The notes: generated by a model not told the origin, from the sequence alone. DNA of 64,000 bases from Candidatus Zixiibacteriota bacterium (GCA_040756055.1 JBFLZR010000002.1:1-64000), one strand, 5' to 3'. Counted from the first letter of the stretch, positions 35,631 to 44,846 are shown. Made by a program: numbers and translations.

Positions 35631-36485
35631 CTAAAAAACTTCGAGATCACCCAATTGGTAATCGGTCAGCTCAGCGGAAATGGAGCCAACCAGAACTTTC
35701 GACTTCATCAAAACAGGCATTTTGAGGCGGTCATCGGTTAACCATACTGTCAACTGTCCTTCGTGTTTAAACACGCCGACAGACTGCAAAAGCGGTTCCA
35801 CCACCACGCAATCGAAAGTGCCCGCATCGACAGTAATCTGCTCCTTCTTCAGTACCTTGACCTCCAGAGGGTACATCTTTCCGTCCGTAAAATTATCCAC
35901 GAAAATCGATTTGCCCACCTCGAGCTCCCTGGTGCGTACATAGTAAAGCACGGAAAGAGCGTCCTGGATGTAAGGACTGACTTCTATGGTGTCTTTTTCA
36001 AAAAAGACAACATTGTTGCGCTGGTCGAAACTGTACTGCTTGTCGGAGCGATAATTTCCCTCTCTAAGCTTCTTCTCGAAGCGCCAGGAGAATATGCCGA
36101 GGGCATCGATTATGGACTCCACGCTGTCGGCGACCTGGAAGAAGTTGGAAAAGAAACTGTTGGAATAGGCCCTGGTGACAATTTGGTAACAGGGACGGCC
36201 GTTGTACTCAATAAGCCGGGCGACTTCCATCGTGGCGTTACCGGCATTTATGAATCCATAGTTGATATCGAAATCAAATTTCTCATTGACACCGAAAGCC
36301 ACGTTCTCGACATAGCGGTCTATAGAGCCGTAGGCTTCGGTCTGCTGGACACTATCCTGCGAAGCCGCTCTGGCGATACCTATCTCTATTAAGAGAAAGT
36401 AAAACAGTGGGACCAAGCCGATAACGGCGATGACCGACACTATCACACCCGGTATTTTAGATCTGATTTCCACCGACCTTCTCAT
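35631..36485 (-). CDS. DUF3108-domain envelope protein
   Basis: 284 aa with an N-terminal membrane anchor or signal (VIAVIGLVPLFYFLLIEIGIA). The body has the DUF3108 pattern FDINYGFINAGNATMEVA and a long beta-rich region (YPLEVKVLKKEQITVDAGTFDCVVVEPL). Function is unknown; such proteins are periplasmic and beta-rich. Its start lies inside the end of the phosphatase gene (29-base overlap). ATG at 36485 is preferred to the TTG one codon upstream. Confidence 0.82.
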   Translation of the reverse strand: MRRSVEIRSKIPGVIVSVIAVIGLVPLFYFLLIEIGIARAASQDSVQQTEAYGSIDRYVENVAFGVNEKFDFDINYGFINAGNATMEVARLIEYNGRPCYQIVTRAYSNSFFSNFFQVADSVESIIDALGIFSWRFEKKLREGNYRSDKQYSFDQRNNVVFFEKDTIEVSPYIQDALSVLYYVRTRELEVGKSIFVDNFTDGKMYPLEVKVLKKEQITVDAGTFDCVVVEPLLQSVGVFKHEGQLTVWLTDDRLKMPVLMKSKVLVGSISAELTDYQLGDLEVF

Positions 36486-36957
36486 CAATCCTTTTTACAA
36501 TCTCATCGAGAATCTTGCCGAGATGTTCCCCTATCTCAAGGAACGTCTCATTGTATCGATCGAGCGACTGTCCGATCGGGTCAACCACACCCTCGCCGTC
36601 CGCGCCCCCATCGGGAAAGTTCTTAAACAGATATGTTTTGCTTTCCGCGTTTCTTTTCAGCCGGATAATCTCACGGTAGTGTTCGGGGGTCATGGCAAAT
36701 ATCAGGTCCGCCCTGTCAATCAGGGTCGAGCTTAACGGACGTGATAAATGTTGGGACAGGTCAACCTCCCATATCTTTGAGGCTTCGTTGGCATACATCG
36801 TGGCCGGGAAACCCGTCGCGGCAGCCGTACCCGCGGAGACAACTTCAAACTTGCCGGGCCGTTTCTTATCAAGAAGCATCCTGAGAGCCCCCTCGGCCAT
36901 GGGTGAACGGCAGGTATTGCCGGTACAGACAAACAGTATCGTGAAAACGTCGCTCAT
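36457..36957 (-). CDS. Low-molecular-weight protein phosphatase, arginine-phosphatase-like
   Basis: 166 aa. The P-loop is VCTGNTCRSPMAEG with nucleophile Cys11, Arg17 and Thr15; a Thr at this position marks YwlE-type arginine phosphatases as against tyrosine-specific ones. The general-acid motif appears as VVDPIGQ. It would remove phosphate from arginine or tyrosine residues in proteins. No McsB kinase is in the window. It overlaps tsaC by four bases. Confidence 0.85.
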   Translation of the reverse strand: MSDVFTILFVCTGNTCRSPMAEGALRMLLDKKRPGKFEVVSAGTAAATGFPATMYANEASKIWEVDLSQHLSRPLSSTLIDRADLIFAMTPEHYREIIRLKRNAESKTYLFKNFPDGGADGEGVVDPIGQSLDRYNETFLEIGEHLGKILDEIVKRIDEKVGGNQI

Positions 36958-37595
36958 ATCAATTGACTCTTCAGTATCTGCTGGATATCATCCGCGGCTA
37001 TGGCTCCCTCACGGAGAATTACGGCCTGTTCCTGACTGACATCGACAACCGTTGACACGGTGTTATCCAGCACACCGACGTCAATGTACAAATCCACCTT
37101 GCCGCCGAACGCCCTGGCGATTTCATCCACCGTATCGAGATCCTCAGTCCCCGACAGGTTGGCCGAGGTGGCCGTTACGGGAAACGCAACTTCCTTGAGC
37201 AGGGCTTTGATAAACGGCGCCGATGAAAGCCTGATGCCGATTTTGCCATCCACCACCAGCGGTTCGCCGAGATCATGCGTGGCTTCCAAAACCAGTGTGA
37301 GCGGACCGGGCAGAAATCTCTCCGCCAACCGCTTCGCCGCCGGGTTAAAAACAGCATAGGACGAAATATCACGCTGGTCGCGCACAAATATCGCTGTCGG
37401 AAGCTTCACCGGCCGGCCTTTGATGCTATAAAGCCTCGAGACAGCCGAAGGCTGATCGGCACGCGCCAGAAGACCGTAGCGAGTCTCTGTCGGCGCGACG
37501 ACCAGTCCGCCATCCTTCAGCACGGCGGCCGCCTTAGCCACTACGCCTGCATCCGGGACAGCATATTCAACAGCGTCAATTCTCGGGCTCATCAT
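36954..37595 (-). CDS. tsaC: L-threonylcarbamoyladenylate synthase (TsaC/YrdC)
   Basis: 213 aa. It uses threonine, bicarbonate and ATP to make the donor for t6A37 of tRNA. The YrdC fold is shown by GGLVVAPTETRYGLLA, IKGRP and LTLVLEA, then GIRLSSAPFI and ATSANLSG. It lacks the Sua5 C-terminal domain. ATG at 37595 is chosen, overlapping the SPOR gene by 20 bases; the TTG two codons upstream is an alternative. Confidence 0.93.
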   Translation of the reverse strand: MMSPRIDAVEYAVPDAGVVAKAAAVLKDGGLVVAPTETRYGLLARADQPSAVSRLYSIKGRPVKLPTAIFVRDQRDISSYAVFNPAAKRLAERFLPGPLTLVLEATHDLGEPLVVDGKIGIRLSSAPFIKALLKEVAFPVTATSANLSGTEDLDTVDEIARAFGGKVDLYIDVGVLDNTVSTVVDVSQEQAVILREGAIAADDIQQILKSQLI

Positions 37596-38220
37596 TTCCA
37601 ATCACACCTTTCGGTTCTTCAACGGCCGGCAATGAATCTATCGGCTGAGGCGTCAGCAAGTCCTCATAAAGCGGTGTGGCCTCATTAACACGTACCGTTA
37701 CGGCAACGACCCAGGCATCGGTATAACCCGCCTCCTTGACCCTCATCATGTAATCTTCCGCCTTCTCCCGATCACTGAAATTGCCGACTCTGACCTTGTA
37801 ATAAGGCACTTCATAATCGAGAAAAATCGGACGGTCAAAAATCTCTTCGGCCACTTTTACCGAAAACCTGGCGTCCCCATAAACCTTGCTCGTAAAAATC
37901 TGTATTCGAAACGCCTGGTTGTTCAGGGTGTCGATGCTTCCCGCCGTGACATCGGGTTGTTGATAAGAAGTATCCGTGGTAGCATCGGCCTGAACAAACG
38001 CGCTCTGGCCCGCGATATCAGCGGATCTCGGGTGCGTTACCGGCACCACTTCGTGATCCTCCGGCAACTCAAGCGGATCGAATCCGCGGGGGTCAGACAC
38101 CGCTACCGAAGGTCGCTCTTTCTCTTCTTCGGCGACCTCCTTTTTCACTATGCATCCGACCAACAGCAATATGGCCAGCGATATTGCGACCGGTCTATAA
38201 ATAACGATGCGTTTTTTCAT
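37576..38220 (-). CDS. SPOR-domain lipoprotein
   Basis: 214 aa. Lipobox LLLVGC at residues 17-22 predicts a lipid-anchored protein. The SPOR domain is in the C-terminal half (FRIQIFTSKVYGDARFSV; YYKVRVGNFSDREKAEDYM) and binds denuded septal peptidoglycan. The linker between is disordered. It overlaps the end of manC by 26 bases. Confidence 0.88.
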   Translation of the reverse strand: MKKRIVIYRPVAISLAILLLVGCIVKKEVAEEEKERPSVAVSDPRGFDPLELPEDHEVVPVTHPRSADIAGQSAFVQADATTDTSYQQPDVTAGSIDTLNNQAFRIQIFTSKVYGDARFSVKVAEEIFDRPIFLDYEVPYYKVRVGNFSDREKAEDYMMRVKEAGYTDAWVVAVTVRVNEATPLYEDLLTPQPIDSLPAVEEPKGVIGNDEPEN

Positions 38221-39274
38221 TCTCGTCCAATCTCGCCAGAATCTGTTTGATCTGGTCGGCCTTGGTGCGGTGTACCACCAGGGTTATGTCTTTCGACCTG
38301 ACAACCACGAGGTCGGAGACTCCCAGACAGGCAATAATACCCTCGGCATCATTGTAAATGATGGTCTCATAGGATTCCTGTGTCACGGCATCACCAATAA
38401 TCACGTTGCGATCCGAGTCTACATTCTTATACCGCGCCAACGCATTCCAGCCTCCAATATCATCCCATAAAATGTCGGCTTTGACAGTCAAGACGTTCCC
38501 GGCTTTCTCCAGCACGGCGAAATCTATCGAAATCGCGGTGGCCCGCTCATACATCCGCAGGCAAGCGTCGGCTTCGCCTTTGGTGCCGATATGTTTGGAG
38601 TATTCATCGAGAAGTCTGCCGAGGTCCGGTTGATGCTCCGATATCGCCTTCAGAATGCTTTTGGCCGACCAGATGAACATACCGCTGTTCCAGAGATAGT
38701 CATGGCTGTAATAGTATTCGTGCGCCACGGCCAGCTTGGGCTTCTCGGTGAAAGCCGCAACTTTGTAAAAAACGTATTCGCCTTCGTGTTTGTACATGTT
38801 GCCCAATTTGATGTACCCATAGGCGGTTTCCGGACGCGTGGGGACGACACCAATCGTAATCAAGCAATCTTCGGCAGCCGCGATAGCCGTACCGGCCTCG
38901 ATAATCTTGAGCAACTTTTCGGCGGGTCTTATCAAATGATCGGCGGATAACGTTACCATCACCGCCTCTTTGTCCTGATGCAGCAGATGAACGGCGGCCA
39001 ACCCGATTGCTACACAGGTGTTGCGTCCCATCGGCTCACACAACAGATGTCCGCCGTTAAGGTCCTTCACATTGTCATTGATGAAACGCGTCATGGACTC
39101 GCCGGTGACAATTCGGATATTCTCATGCGGTATTAGAGGCAATACTCTGCTGATAGTCTCTTCGAGCATCGTCTTCTCCGATGTCAATCTCAGAAACTGT
39201 TTGGGTCGCTCGGCACGGGACAGCGGCCAGAAACGTTCACCCTTTCCACCCGCTAATATGACTCCGTAGACCAA
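38195..39274 (-). CDS. manC: Mannose-1-phosphate guanylyltransferase
   Basis: 359 aa. It makes GDP-mannose from mannose-1-phosphate and GTP for glycan synthesis. The nucleotide loop is GVILAGGKGERFWPLSR and the substrate region has RPETAYGYIKLG and FTEKP. It lacks a phosphomannose-isomerase domain, so it is the monofunctional form. The start is TTG at 39274 with AAGGAG 6 bases upstream. It is the first gene of the long minus-strand cluster down to 27727. Confidence 0.94.
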   Translation of the reverse strand: MVYGVILAGGKGERFWPLSRAERPKQFLRLTSEKTMLEETISRVLPLIPHENIRIVTGESMTRFINDNVKDLNGGHLLCEPMGRNTCVAIGLAAVHLLHQDKEAVMVTLSADHLIRPAEKLLKIIEAGTAIAAAEDCLITIGVVPTRPETAYGYIKLGNMYKHEGEYVFYKVAAFTEKPKLAVAHEYYYSHDYLWNSGMFIWSAKSILKAISEHQPDLGRLLDEYSKHIGTKGEADACLRMYERATAISIDFAVLEKAGNVLTVKADILWDDIGGWNALARYKNVDSDRNVIIGDAVTQESYETIIYNDAEGIIACLGVSDLVVVRSKDITLVVHRTKADQIKQILARLDENEKTHRYL

Positions 39275-39309
39275 TTCCGGCTCCTTCGTTAAATTCTCGT
39301 AATCTGCTG

Positions 39310-39338
39310 ATAATAATTGACTTAAACTTTTGAGTCAA
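39310..39338 (-). promoter_or_regulatory. Sigma-70-type promoter of the manC cluster
   Basis: On the minus strand TTGACT (39333-39338), 17 bases, TATTAT (39310-39315). It lies 35 bases upstream of the manC TTG start. The -35 box and its downstream neighbourhood form a partial inverted repeat TTGACT/AGTCAA spanning 22 bases, which could serve a regulator. Confidence 0.75.
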
Positions 39339-39365
39339 GAAAAGAATCACCCCGACAGGTATTAT

Positions 39366-39402
39366 GGAAAAAATAGGAAACGGACCACCCTGTTGCGGTC
39401 CG
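39366..39402 (-). terminator. Intrinsic terminator of the ior-buk-ptb operon
   Basis: On the minus strand CGGACC, a ten-base loop and GGTCCG form a stem, followed by a T-rich run. It lies 35 bases after the ptb stop. Confidence 0.75.
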
Positions 39403-39437
39403 CTCAATACTGACATTATTGGCCTTCTTACAGAAAC

Positions 39438-40394
39438 TTAGCCCTCTTTCGATGACGCCACAAGACTGGCCAGGACAATAGAGTGAAAACGGGTTTCGAC
39501 CGAGTCCGAGTACGAGCTTACGACGGCTGGGACCTTTCCGCCATAGATCACCCCGCCCAACTGCGATTTTCCGTAAAGGCTCATCGCTTTATAAATGCCG
39601 TTAGCTGTTTCTATGTTCGGGGCGAGCAGAATATCGGCCTGTCCGGCCACCTTCGAATCGGTGATACCCTTGGATTGGGCCGCGAACATATCCACAGCAA
39701 TATCAAAAGACAGCGGACCGTCAACATAAGCGCCCTTTATCTGCTTGCGGTCAGCCATTTTGGAGATAACGGCCGCGTCCATCGTCACCGGCATCTGAGG
39801 ATAAATGACCTCCACCGCCGCGATCACCGCAACTCTGGGCATATCCACACCCACAATCTTGGCGACCTTGACAGCATTGTCTATCAGCGCCAGTTTGATT
39901 TTCAGATCCGGCTCCATATTCACGGCGGCGTCTGTCAGAAACAGAAGCTTTTTGTATCGTGAAGGTTTAATCGCTGCCAGATGCGAAAGTGTTCTCCCCT
40001 TACCGACAAAGCCACCCGATTTATCCAGCATCAGAGCAAGCAACTCCACGGCAGAGTAGCGCCCCAATACGAACGCGTCAATTTCGCCGGTCATTGCCAT
40101 TTTGAGCGAAGCCTGCACTGCCAGATCAGGTTCGTTGATATCAATGAAGCGGGCTGAGCCAATGTCCAACCCGGCTGATGTCGCTTTCTTGCGGGCAAGT
40201 TTCTCATCACCGACGATGAACGGCTCGATGAGTCCGGCGTCTGTCGCCCGACAGAAAGCTTCGAGGGACTTGCCCTCCGATGGTACGACCAGTGCGCAAC
40301 GTGGTTTCCGATCATCGGCGATTTTATCTTTTGCCCGCTGAATGATATGGTCGAAAGTATGAACCTCGGGGATTGTAAAATTCTTATCACTCAT
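39438..40394 (-). CDS. ptb: Phosphate butyryl/acyltransferase paralogue 2
   Basis: 318 aa from ATG at 40394 (GGGGAG 7 bases upstream). A PTA/PTB-family enzyme exchanging CoA for phosphate on an acyl-CoA. Recognised by CALVVPSEGKSLEA, LLFLTDAAVNMEPDLKIK and VAVIAAVEVIYPQMPVT in the middle and ADILLAPNIETANGIYK near the end. It is a tandem paralogue of the next gene upstream, with which it shares the fold but clearly diverges in sequence; the pair may differ in acyl-chain preference. It is the last gene of the operon. Confidence 0.9.
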   Translation of the reverse strand: MSDKNFTIPEVHTFDHIIQRAKDKIADDRKPRCALVVPSEGKSLEAFCRATDAGLIEPFIVGDEKLARKKATSAGLDIGSARFIDINEPDLAVQASLKMAMTGEIDAFVLGRYSAVELLALMLDKSGGFVGKGRTLSHLAAIKPSRYKKLLFLTDAAVNMEPDLKIKLALIDNAVKVAKIVGVDMPRVAVIAAVEVIYPQMPVTMDAAVISKMADRKQIKGAYVDGPLSFDIAVDMFAAQSKGITDSKVAGQADILLAPNIETANGIYKAMSLYGKSQLGGVIYGGKVPAVVSSYSDSVETRFHSIVLASLVASSKEG

Positions 40395-40396
40395 AA

Positions 40397-41359
40397 TCAG
40401 TTCTCCCCTTTTTCCGTAACACCGTGACTGCTGTAATAATCCGACAGCACACAGGCCAGCGCAAGTGACGCTTTCTTGTTTTTCATGGTATCGGTGCGAG
40501 ATACGAGCGAAACTGGAACCCTGGCCCCCACGATTACGCCGGCGAAGACAGCTTCGGCGAACTGGATCAGGGATTTCGCCACGATGTTGCATTCCTCGAT
40601 AGAATCAACCAGGTAGATATCGGCATCTCCCACGACCATACCTTCGGCCTGTTTTGGATCAGCGGCGGCCTTCGATGTTGCCAGATCGAACGGCAGCGGC
40701 CCCTGAATCGCTATATCTTTGAGCTTCTTCATGGCTCGAGGGATAATGTAATCCATGTCTGATATGGTGTGCGCCAGTTTGGCCGATGGCTTGTCGTGCG
40801 CGCCCGAGACTGCAATCTTGACGGGCGACAAACCGAGTGCTCTGCCAACAAGCACGGCGTTTTCCAGAATCTGTAATTTCTGTTCTTGATCCGGTTTGAC
40901 CACCATTCCACCATCGGTCAGGTTAAGCAATTTGTGATATCCGGGTATATCGAGCACGGCGCAATGCGACAGCGTATTTTTGCCGCGCAGACTATACTGC
41001 TTGTCAAGCACCACTTTGAGTAGCGCGGACGTCGGCAGAAAGCCTTTCATGATCGCCTGTGCCTGTCCTTTTGAAGCCAGTTCCGCTGCCCTGTGTGCCG
41101 CTTTGGTAACATCTTTTTCGTCGATGACTTCAAGATGACCGATATCTATGCCACCGTCCGATGCCATCCTGGTTATCGCCTGCCTGTCACCGACCAGGAT
41201 CCCGTCGAGAAATCCATCGGACGCCGCCTGCGACATTGCTCCGATGACATCAACATCCTGCGCTGCGGCCGCAGCCACAGTCGGCTTGCGTCCCTGGTGG
41301 GCGATGGCAACCGCGTGTTCGATCAAATCATCCGACGAATGAATAGGTTTAGTTGTCAT
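40397..41359 (-). CDS. ptb: Phosphate butyryl/acyltransferase paralogue 1
   Basis: 320 aa. Same family as the gene downstream: KPTVAAAAAQDVDVIGAM, LLNLTDGGMVVKPDQEQK, VKIAVSGAHDKPSAKLAHTI, ADIYLVDSIEECNIVAK. It converts acyl-CoA and phosphate to acyl phosphate for butyrate kinase, encoded 15 bases upstream. Two such genes in a row, one kinase: either a heteromeric or a two-substrate arrangement (inference). Confidence 0.9.
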   Translation of the reverse strand: MTTKPIHSSDDLIEHAVAIAHQGRKPTVAAAAAQDVDVIGAMSQAASDGFLDGILVGDRQAITRMASDGGIDIGHLEVIDEKDVTKAAHRAAELASKGQAQAIMKGFLPTSALLKVVLDKQYSLRGKNTLSHCAVLDIPGYHKLLNLTDGGMVVKPDQEQKLQILENAVLVGRALGLSPVKIAVSGAHDKPSAKLAHTISDMDYIIPRAMKKLKDIAIQGPLPFDLATSKAAADPKQAEGMVVGDADIYLVDSIEECNIVAKSLIQFAEAVFAGVIVGARVPVSLVSRTDTMKNKKASLALACVLSDYYSSHGVTEKGEN

Positions 41360-41374
41360 ATAAGCTCTTTTCGT

Positions 41375-42442
41375 CTAATACCTTTTCAATTTCTCCTGTC
41401 CGGTGAGAAAACGCACACCGGCCGCGGCCAACGCTTCCATCTCGAACTCGCCCGATACCACGGCCACCTTACCCAGAAACGACACATAGGCGGAGATCTC
41501 GTCCACCAAACGCTGCGAGTTGGCCATGCCACCGGTAAGCACGATAGATTCGAAGCTGCCTTTCAGAGCGACCGCGGCCACCCCGATTTCTTTGGCGATT
41601 TGATATGCCATGGCATCGAAGTAAAGCTTCGCTTTGTCGTCTCCCGAGTCGATCATCTTCTCAACTTCGCGTAAATCCGAAGACCCCAGATAAGCGACCA
41701 GTCCCGATTTTTTCGACAGTTTGTCGATCATCTCTTTTTCCGTAAACTTCCCGCTGTAACACAACTTGACCAATCCACCGATCGGGACCGCGCCGGCACG
41801 GTCCGGAGAGAACGGCCCCATGCCCAGAAGCGCGTCGTTGACATCGATTACCCTGCCTTTTTCCAGCGCGGCAACGGAGACTCCTCCGCCCATATGGACC
41901 GCGACGAAATTGACTTCGTCAAGCCGTTTGCCAAGCTTCTTCGCTTCGCGCCGACAAACTTCTTTGATATTTAGAGCATGAACCCGGCACTTGCGTTCAA
42001 TCTCCGGCACTCCGCTGATCCTGGCGATATCAGTGAAATTGTCAACCGTGATGGGATCCGAAATGAGCGACGGCACGCCGTACTTCTCTCCCAGGTGACG
42101 CGCGATAATGGCGCCGAGGTTCGAGGCATGATTCGAATACTTCATCTTTTTGAGATCATCGAGCATCTCATCGCTGATTTCGTAGGAGCCTCCCTCGAGA
42201 GGTTTGAGCGGCGCTCCGCGGCCGACCACAGCAGCCAGGTTGGCAGCCTCACCGGCCAGCGAGTCGATCCATTTATCGATCATGGTCATGCGGTAATCGA
42301 ACTGGTCGGCGACATTGTCAAACCGGCCAAGTTCGGCGCCGTCGTGTCGAACTACCTCTTCGGCAAGTTTCTTTTCTCCATCGAAAAGCGCGACCTTGGT
42401 CGAAGTAGATCCGGGATTGATTATCAGCATCTTCGTCGGCAT
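41375..42442 (-). CDS. buk: Butyrate kinase (branched-chain/aryl acid kinase)
   Basis: 355 aa, ASKHA-fold acid kinase. The N-terminal phosphate loop is INPGSTSTKVALFDGEKKL; further motifs are VAVHMGGGVSVAAL and SIVLTGGMANS. It makes ATP from acyl phosphate and ADP. With two Ptb genes and IorAB it forms an ATP-yielding route from 2-oxo acids; arylacetate or branched-chain acids are the likely products. Confidence 0.95.
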   Translation of the reverse strand: MPTKMLIINPGSTSTKVALFDGEKKLAEEVVRHDGAELGRFDNVADQFDYRMTMIDKWIDSLAGEAANLAAVVGRGAPLKPLEGGSYEISDEMLDDLKKMKYSNHASNLGAIIARHLGEKYGVPSLISDPITVDNFTDIARISGVPEIERKCRVHALNIKEVCRREAKKLGKRLDEVNFVAVHMGGGVSVAALEKGRVIDVNDALLGMGPFSPDRAGAVPIGGLVKLCYSGKFTEKEMIDKLSKKSGLVAYLGSSDLREVEKMIDSGDDKAKLYFDAMAYQIAKEIGVAAVALKGSFESIVLTGGMANSQRLVDEISAYVSFLGKVAVVSGEFEMEALAAAGVRFLTGQEKLKRY

Positions 42443-42448
42443 AGCCTG

Positions 42449-43054
42449 TTATCCTTTCGCCGTACTCAGCTGAATCTGACGTCCCCGGTTGAAAGCCTCA
42501 ACGTTTACATCAACAAACTTCGGTTTCACTTTCTTACGGATAACATCAAGCCACAGTTCGCTGTCGAACGGCAGATAATTTGACATCACGCCCATCAGAA
42601 TGGTGTTTACCAGACGCGGGTTGCCGAGTTCCATGGCGATTTTATCAGCCGGCACGCCGATAACACGGTCAGCCTTCTTTTTCATCTCATCGATCGAATC
42701 ATCCGGATAAGAGAACTGCTTCGAAGATGTCACGATTGCGGGCACAAGCCGCGTCATCGATGCGATAGCGACACCATCCTTTTTCATCCAGTCCATGGCG
42801 CGAAGTCCCTCGGCCTGCTCGAAGGCGACAATAATGTCGGCCTGACCGTAACCAATAGTCGGTGAGTAGACCCTGGGAGCGATACGGACGTGCGAGCTGA
42901 CGATTCCACCGCGCTGGGCCATACCATGAACCTCTGACTTCTTGACATCGAGACCGGCGCCCATCGCGACCTCGGTTATTATCTCCGATGCGAGCAGAAC
43001 ACCCTGTCCGCCGACACCGACAATCAATATGCTGTAGTTGTCTTTTTCTTTCAT
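42449..43054 (-). CDS. iorB: Indolepyruvate:ferredoxin oxidoreductase, beta subunit
   Basis: 201 aa, the gamma-domain-type subunit of the 2-oxoacid:ferredoxin oxidoreductase: ILIVGVGGQGVLLASEII at the N-terminus and VHGMAQRGGIVSSHVRI in the middle. It works with IorA to decarboxylate aryl pyruvates to aryl-acetyl-CoA with reduction of ferredoxin. It lies 10 bases from iorA and 6 from buk. Confidence 0.95.
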   Translation of the reverse strand: MKEKDNYSILIVGVGGQGVLLASEIITEVAMGAGLDVKKSEVHGMAQRGGIVSSHVRIAPRVYSPTIGYGQADIIVAFEQAEGLRAMDWMKKDGVAIASMTRLVPAIVTSSKQFSYPDDSIDEMKKKADRVIGVPADKIAMELGNPRLVNTILMGVMSNYLPFDSELWLDVIRKKVKPKFVDVNVEAFNRGRQIQLSTAKG

Positions 43055-43064
43055 GATCCTTCAC

Positions 43065-44846
43065 CTACCCTTTCACCATCTGGCTCTTAAGTACGATAGC
43101 CTCGGTCGGACAAATCTGCGCGCACAGGGTACAGCCGGTACACAGGGTATCGTCGATCACCGCCTTCGGACGGCCGTGTTCATTGGTTTCTTTGGCGGCG
43201 GCAATAGCCGGACACGAGATACGGAAACAGGCCGAGCAGCCGTTACAGAGCTCAAGGTCTACAGTATAGGGTTCATCCATTATCCGTTTTGGCATGAGGA
43301 CACAGGGACGGTTGGTGTGAATTACCGATGGTCCGGGGTTGGCCATTTCCTCTTTAATGATGTTGAGAATGCCATCGTAATCATAAGGGTCGACCCTGCG
43401 GTAATTCTTGATGCCGAGCGCCTGTACCAGAGTCTCGATATTAATCACGCCCGCTTTCTCTCCCATCAGGGTCCGCCCGGTGGAAGGATGCTCCTGACCG
43501 CCGGTCATTGCCGTAACGCTGTTGTCCAGAATCATAACCGTGACATTGCTGTTGTTGTAGACAGCATCGACAAGGCCGGTGATTCCTGAGTGCAGGAAAG
43601 TGGAATCACCGATAACGGCAACCGTTCCCTTCTCATAGCCCTGGACCTTTTCCATGCCAATGGCGTTGCCGATAGACGCACCCATGCAAATACAGCTATC
43701 GATGGCGTTAAGCGGCTGCAGAACGCCGAGAGTGTAGCATCCGATATCGCCTGTAACCGCTACTCCAAGCTTTCTCAGCGCCATGAAGGCTCCCCTGTGA
43801 GGGCAGCCGGGACACAGAACAGGCGGGCGCGGGAACATGCCCTTCTCAGGCTCGATATCCGAAACAAGTATCTTGTCAACAACACCCGCTTTCTTAAGCC
43901 CCTCGGCAACCCGGTGCGGTGAGAGTTCACCGAGATGACCGAAATATTCCTTTCCGGCCACTTTGATGCCCGCGGCCTTGATCTGTTCCTCGCAAAACGG
44001 TTCGAGTTCTTCGATTACAATCACTTTCTCGTGAGTATCAACAAACTCCGCTATCTTCTTCAGCGGAAGCGGATAAGTGAACCCGAGCTTCAAATAATCG
44101 AAATCGGGAGCAACCTCCTTGGCGTAGTGATAGGACACACCGCCCGTGATGATTCCAATCTTCGAACCATTGTTCTCCACATAATTCAGGGGGGTTTCCT
44201 CGGTAAATTGCCGCAGCTTTTGCAGACGTTCCCTCACGACGACATGACGAACACGAGCGTTGGAGGGAATCATGACGTATTTCGATGGTTCCTTGACGAA
44301 CTTCTTATCAGGTCCCTGCGCCGGATCGCCCAGTTCGACCACGCCTTTGGAGTGTGATATGCGGGTGGTCAGTCGAAGCATGACCGGTGTATCGAAGACC
44401 TCGGATAACTCGTACGCGGTGACAATCATGTCTTTGCACTCCTGGCTGTCGGACGGTTCCAAAAGCGGAATCTGCGCGAAGCGCGCGTAGAAGCGGTTAT
44501 CCTGTTCGTTCTGGGAGGAGTGCATCTCCGGATCATCGGCCGAGACGATGACGAACCCTCCATTGACACCGGTGTAGGCTTGCGTCATGAACGGATCGGC
44601 GGCGACGTTGAGACCGACGTGCTTCATGGTCACCAGTGCCCTGGCGCCGCCGAGCGATGCACCGATACCGACCTCGTATGCCACTTTTTCATTGGGAGAC
44701 CATTGCGCGTAAATCGAACGGTGTCGAGCGGCAATAGTCTCGAGAATTTCGGTTGACGGTGTCCCGGGATAGGAGGCGGCCAGTTTCACACCGGCCTCAT
44801 AGGCACCCCGTGCCACCGCTTCATTTCCAGAAAGCAATTCTTTCAT
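43065..44846 (-). CDS. iorA: Indolepyruvate:ferredoxin oxidoreductase, alpha subunit
   Basis: 593 aa. The N-terminal pyrimidine-type domain (SGNEAVARGAYEAGVKLAASYPGTPSTE), the thiamine diphosphate-binding region GDIGCYTLGVL with the GDSTF...N motif, and two C-terminal ferredoxin motifs (CNGCSACFRISCP; CTGCTLCAQICP) mark IorA. It oxidises indole-, phenyl- and hydroxyphenylpyruvate from amino acids, passing electrons to ferredoxin. First gene of the ior-buk-ptb-ptb operon. Confidence 0.95.
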   Translation of the reverse strand: MKELLSGNEAVARGAYEAGVKLAASYPGTPSTEILETIAARHRSIYAQWSPNEKVAYEVGIGASLGGARALVTMKHVGLNVAADPFMTQAYTGVNGGFVIVSADDPEMHSSQNEQDNRFYARFAQIPLLEPSDSQECKDMIVTAYELSEVFDTPVMLRLTTRISHSKGVVELGDPAQGPDKKFVKEPSKYVMIPSNARVRHVVVRERLQKLRQFTEETPLNYVENNGSKIGIITGGVSYHYAKEVAPDFDYLKLGFTYPLPLKKIAEFVDTHEKVIVIEELEPFCEEQIKAAGIKVAGKEYFGHLGELSPHRVAEGLKKAGVVDKILVSDIEPEKGMFPRPPVLCPGCPHRGAFMALRKLGVAVTGDIGCYTLGVLQPLNAIDSCICMGASIGNAIGMEKVQGYEKGTVAVIGDSTFLHSGITGLVDAVYNNSNVTVMILDNSVTAMTGGQEHPSTGRTLMGEKAGVINIETLVQALGIKNYRRVDPYDYDGILNIIKEEMANPGPSVIHTNRPCVLMPKRIMDEPYTVDLELCNGCSACFRISCPAIAAAKETNEHGRPKAVIDDTLCTGCTLCAQICPTEAIVLKSQMVKG

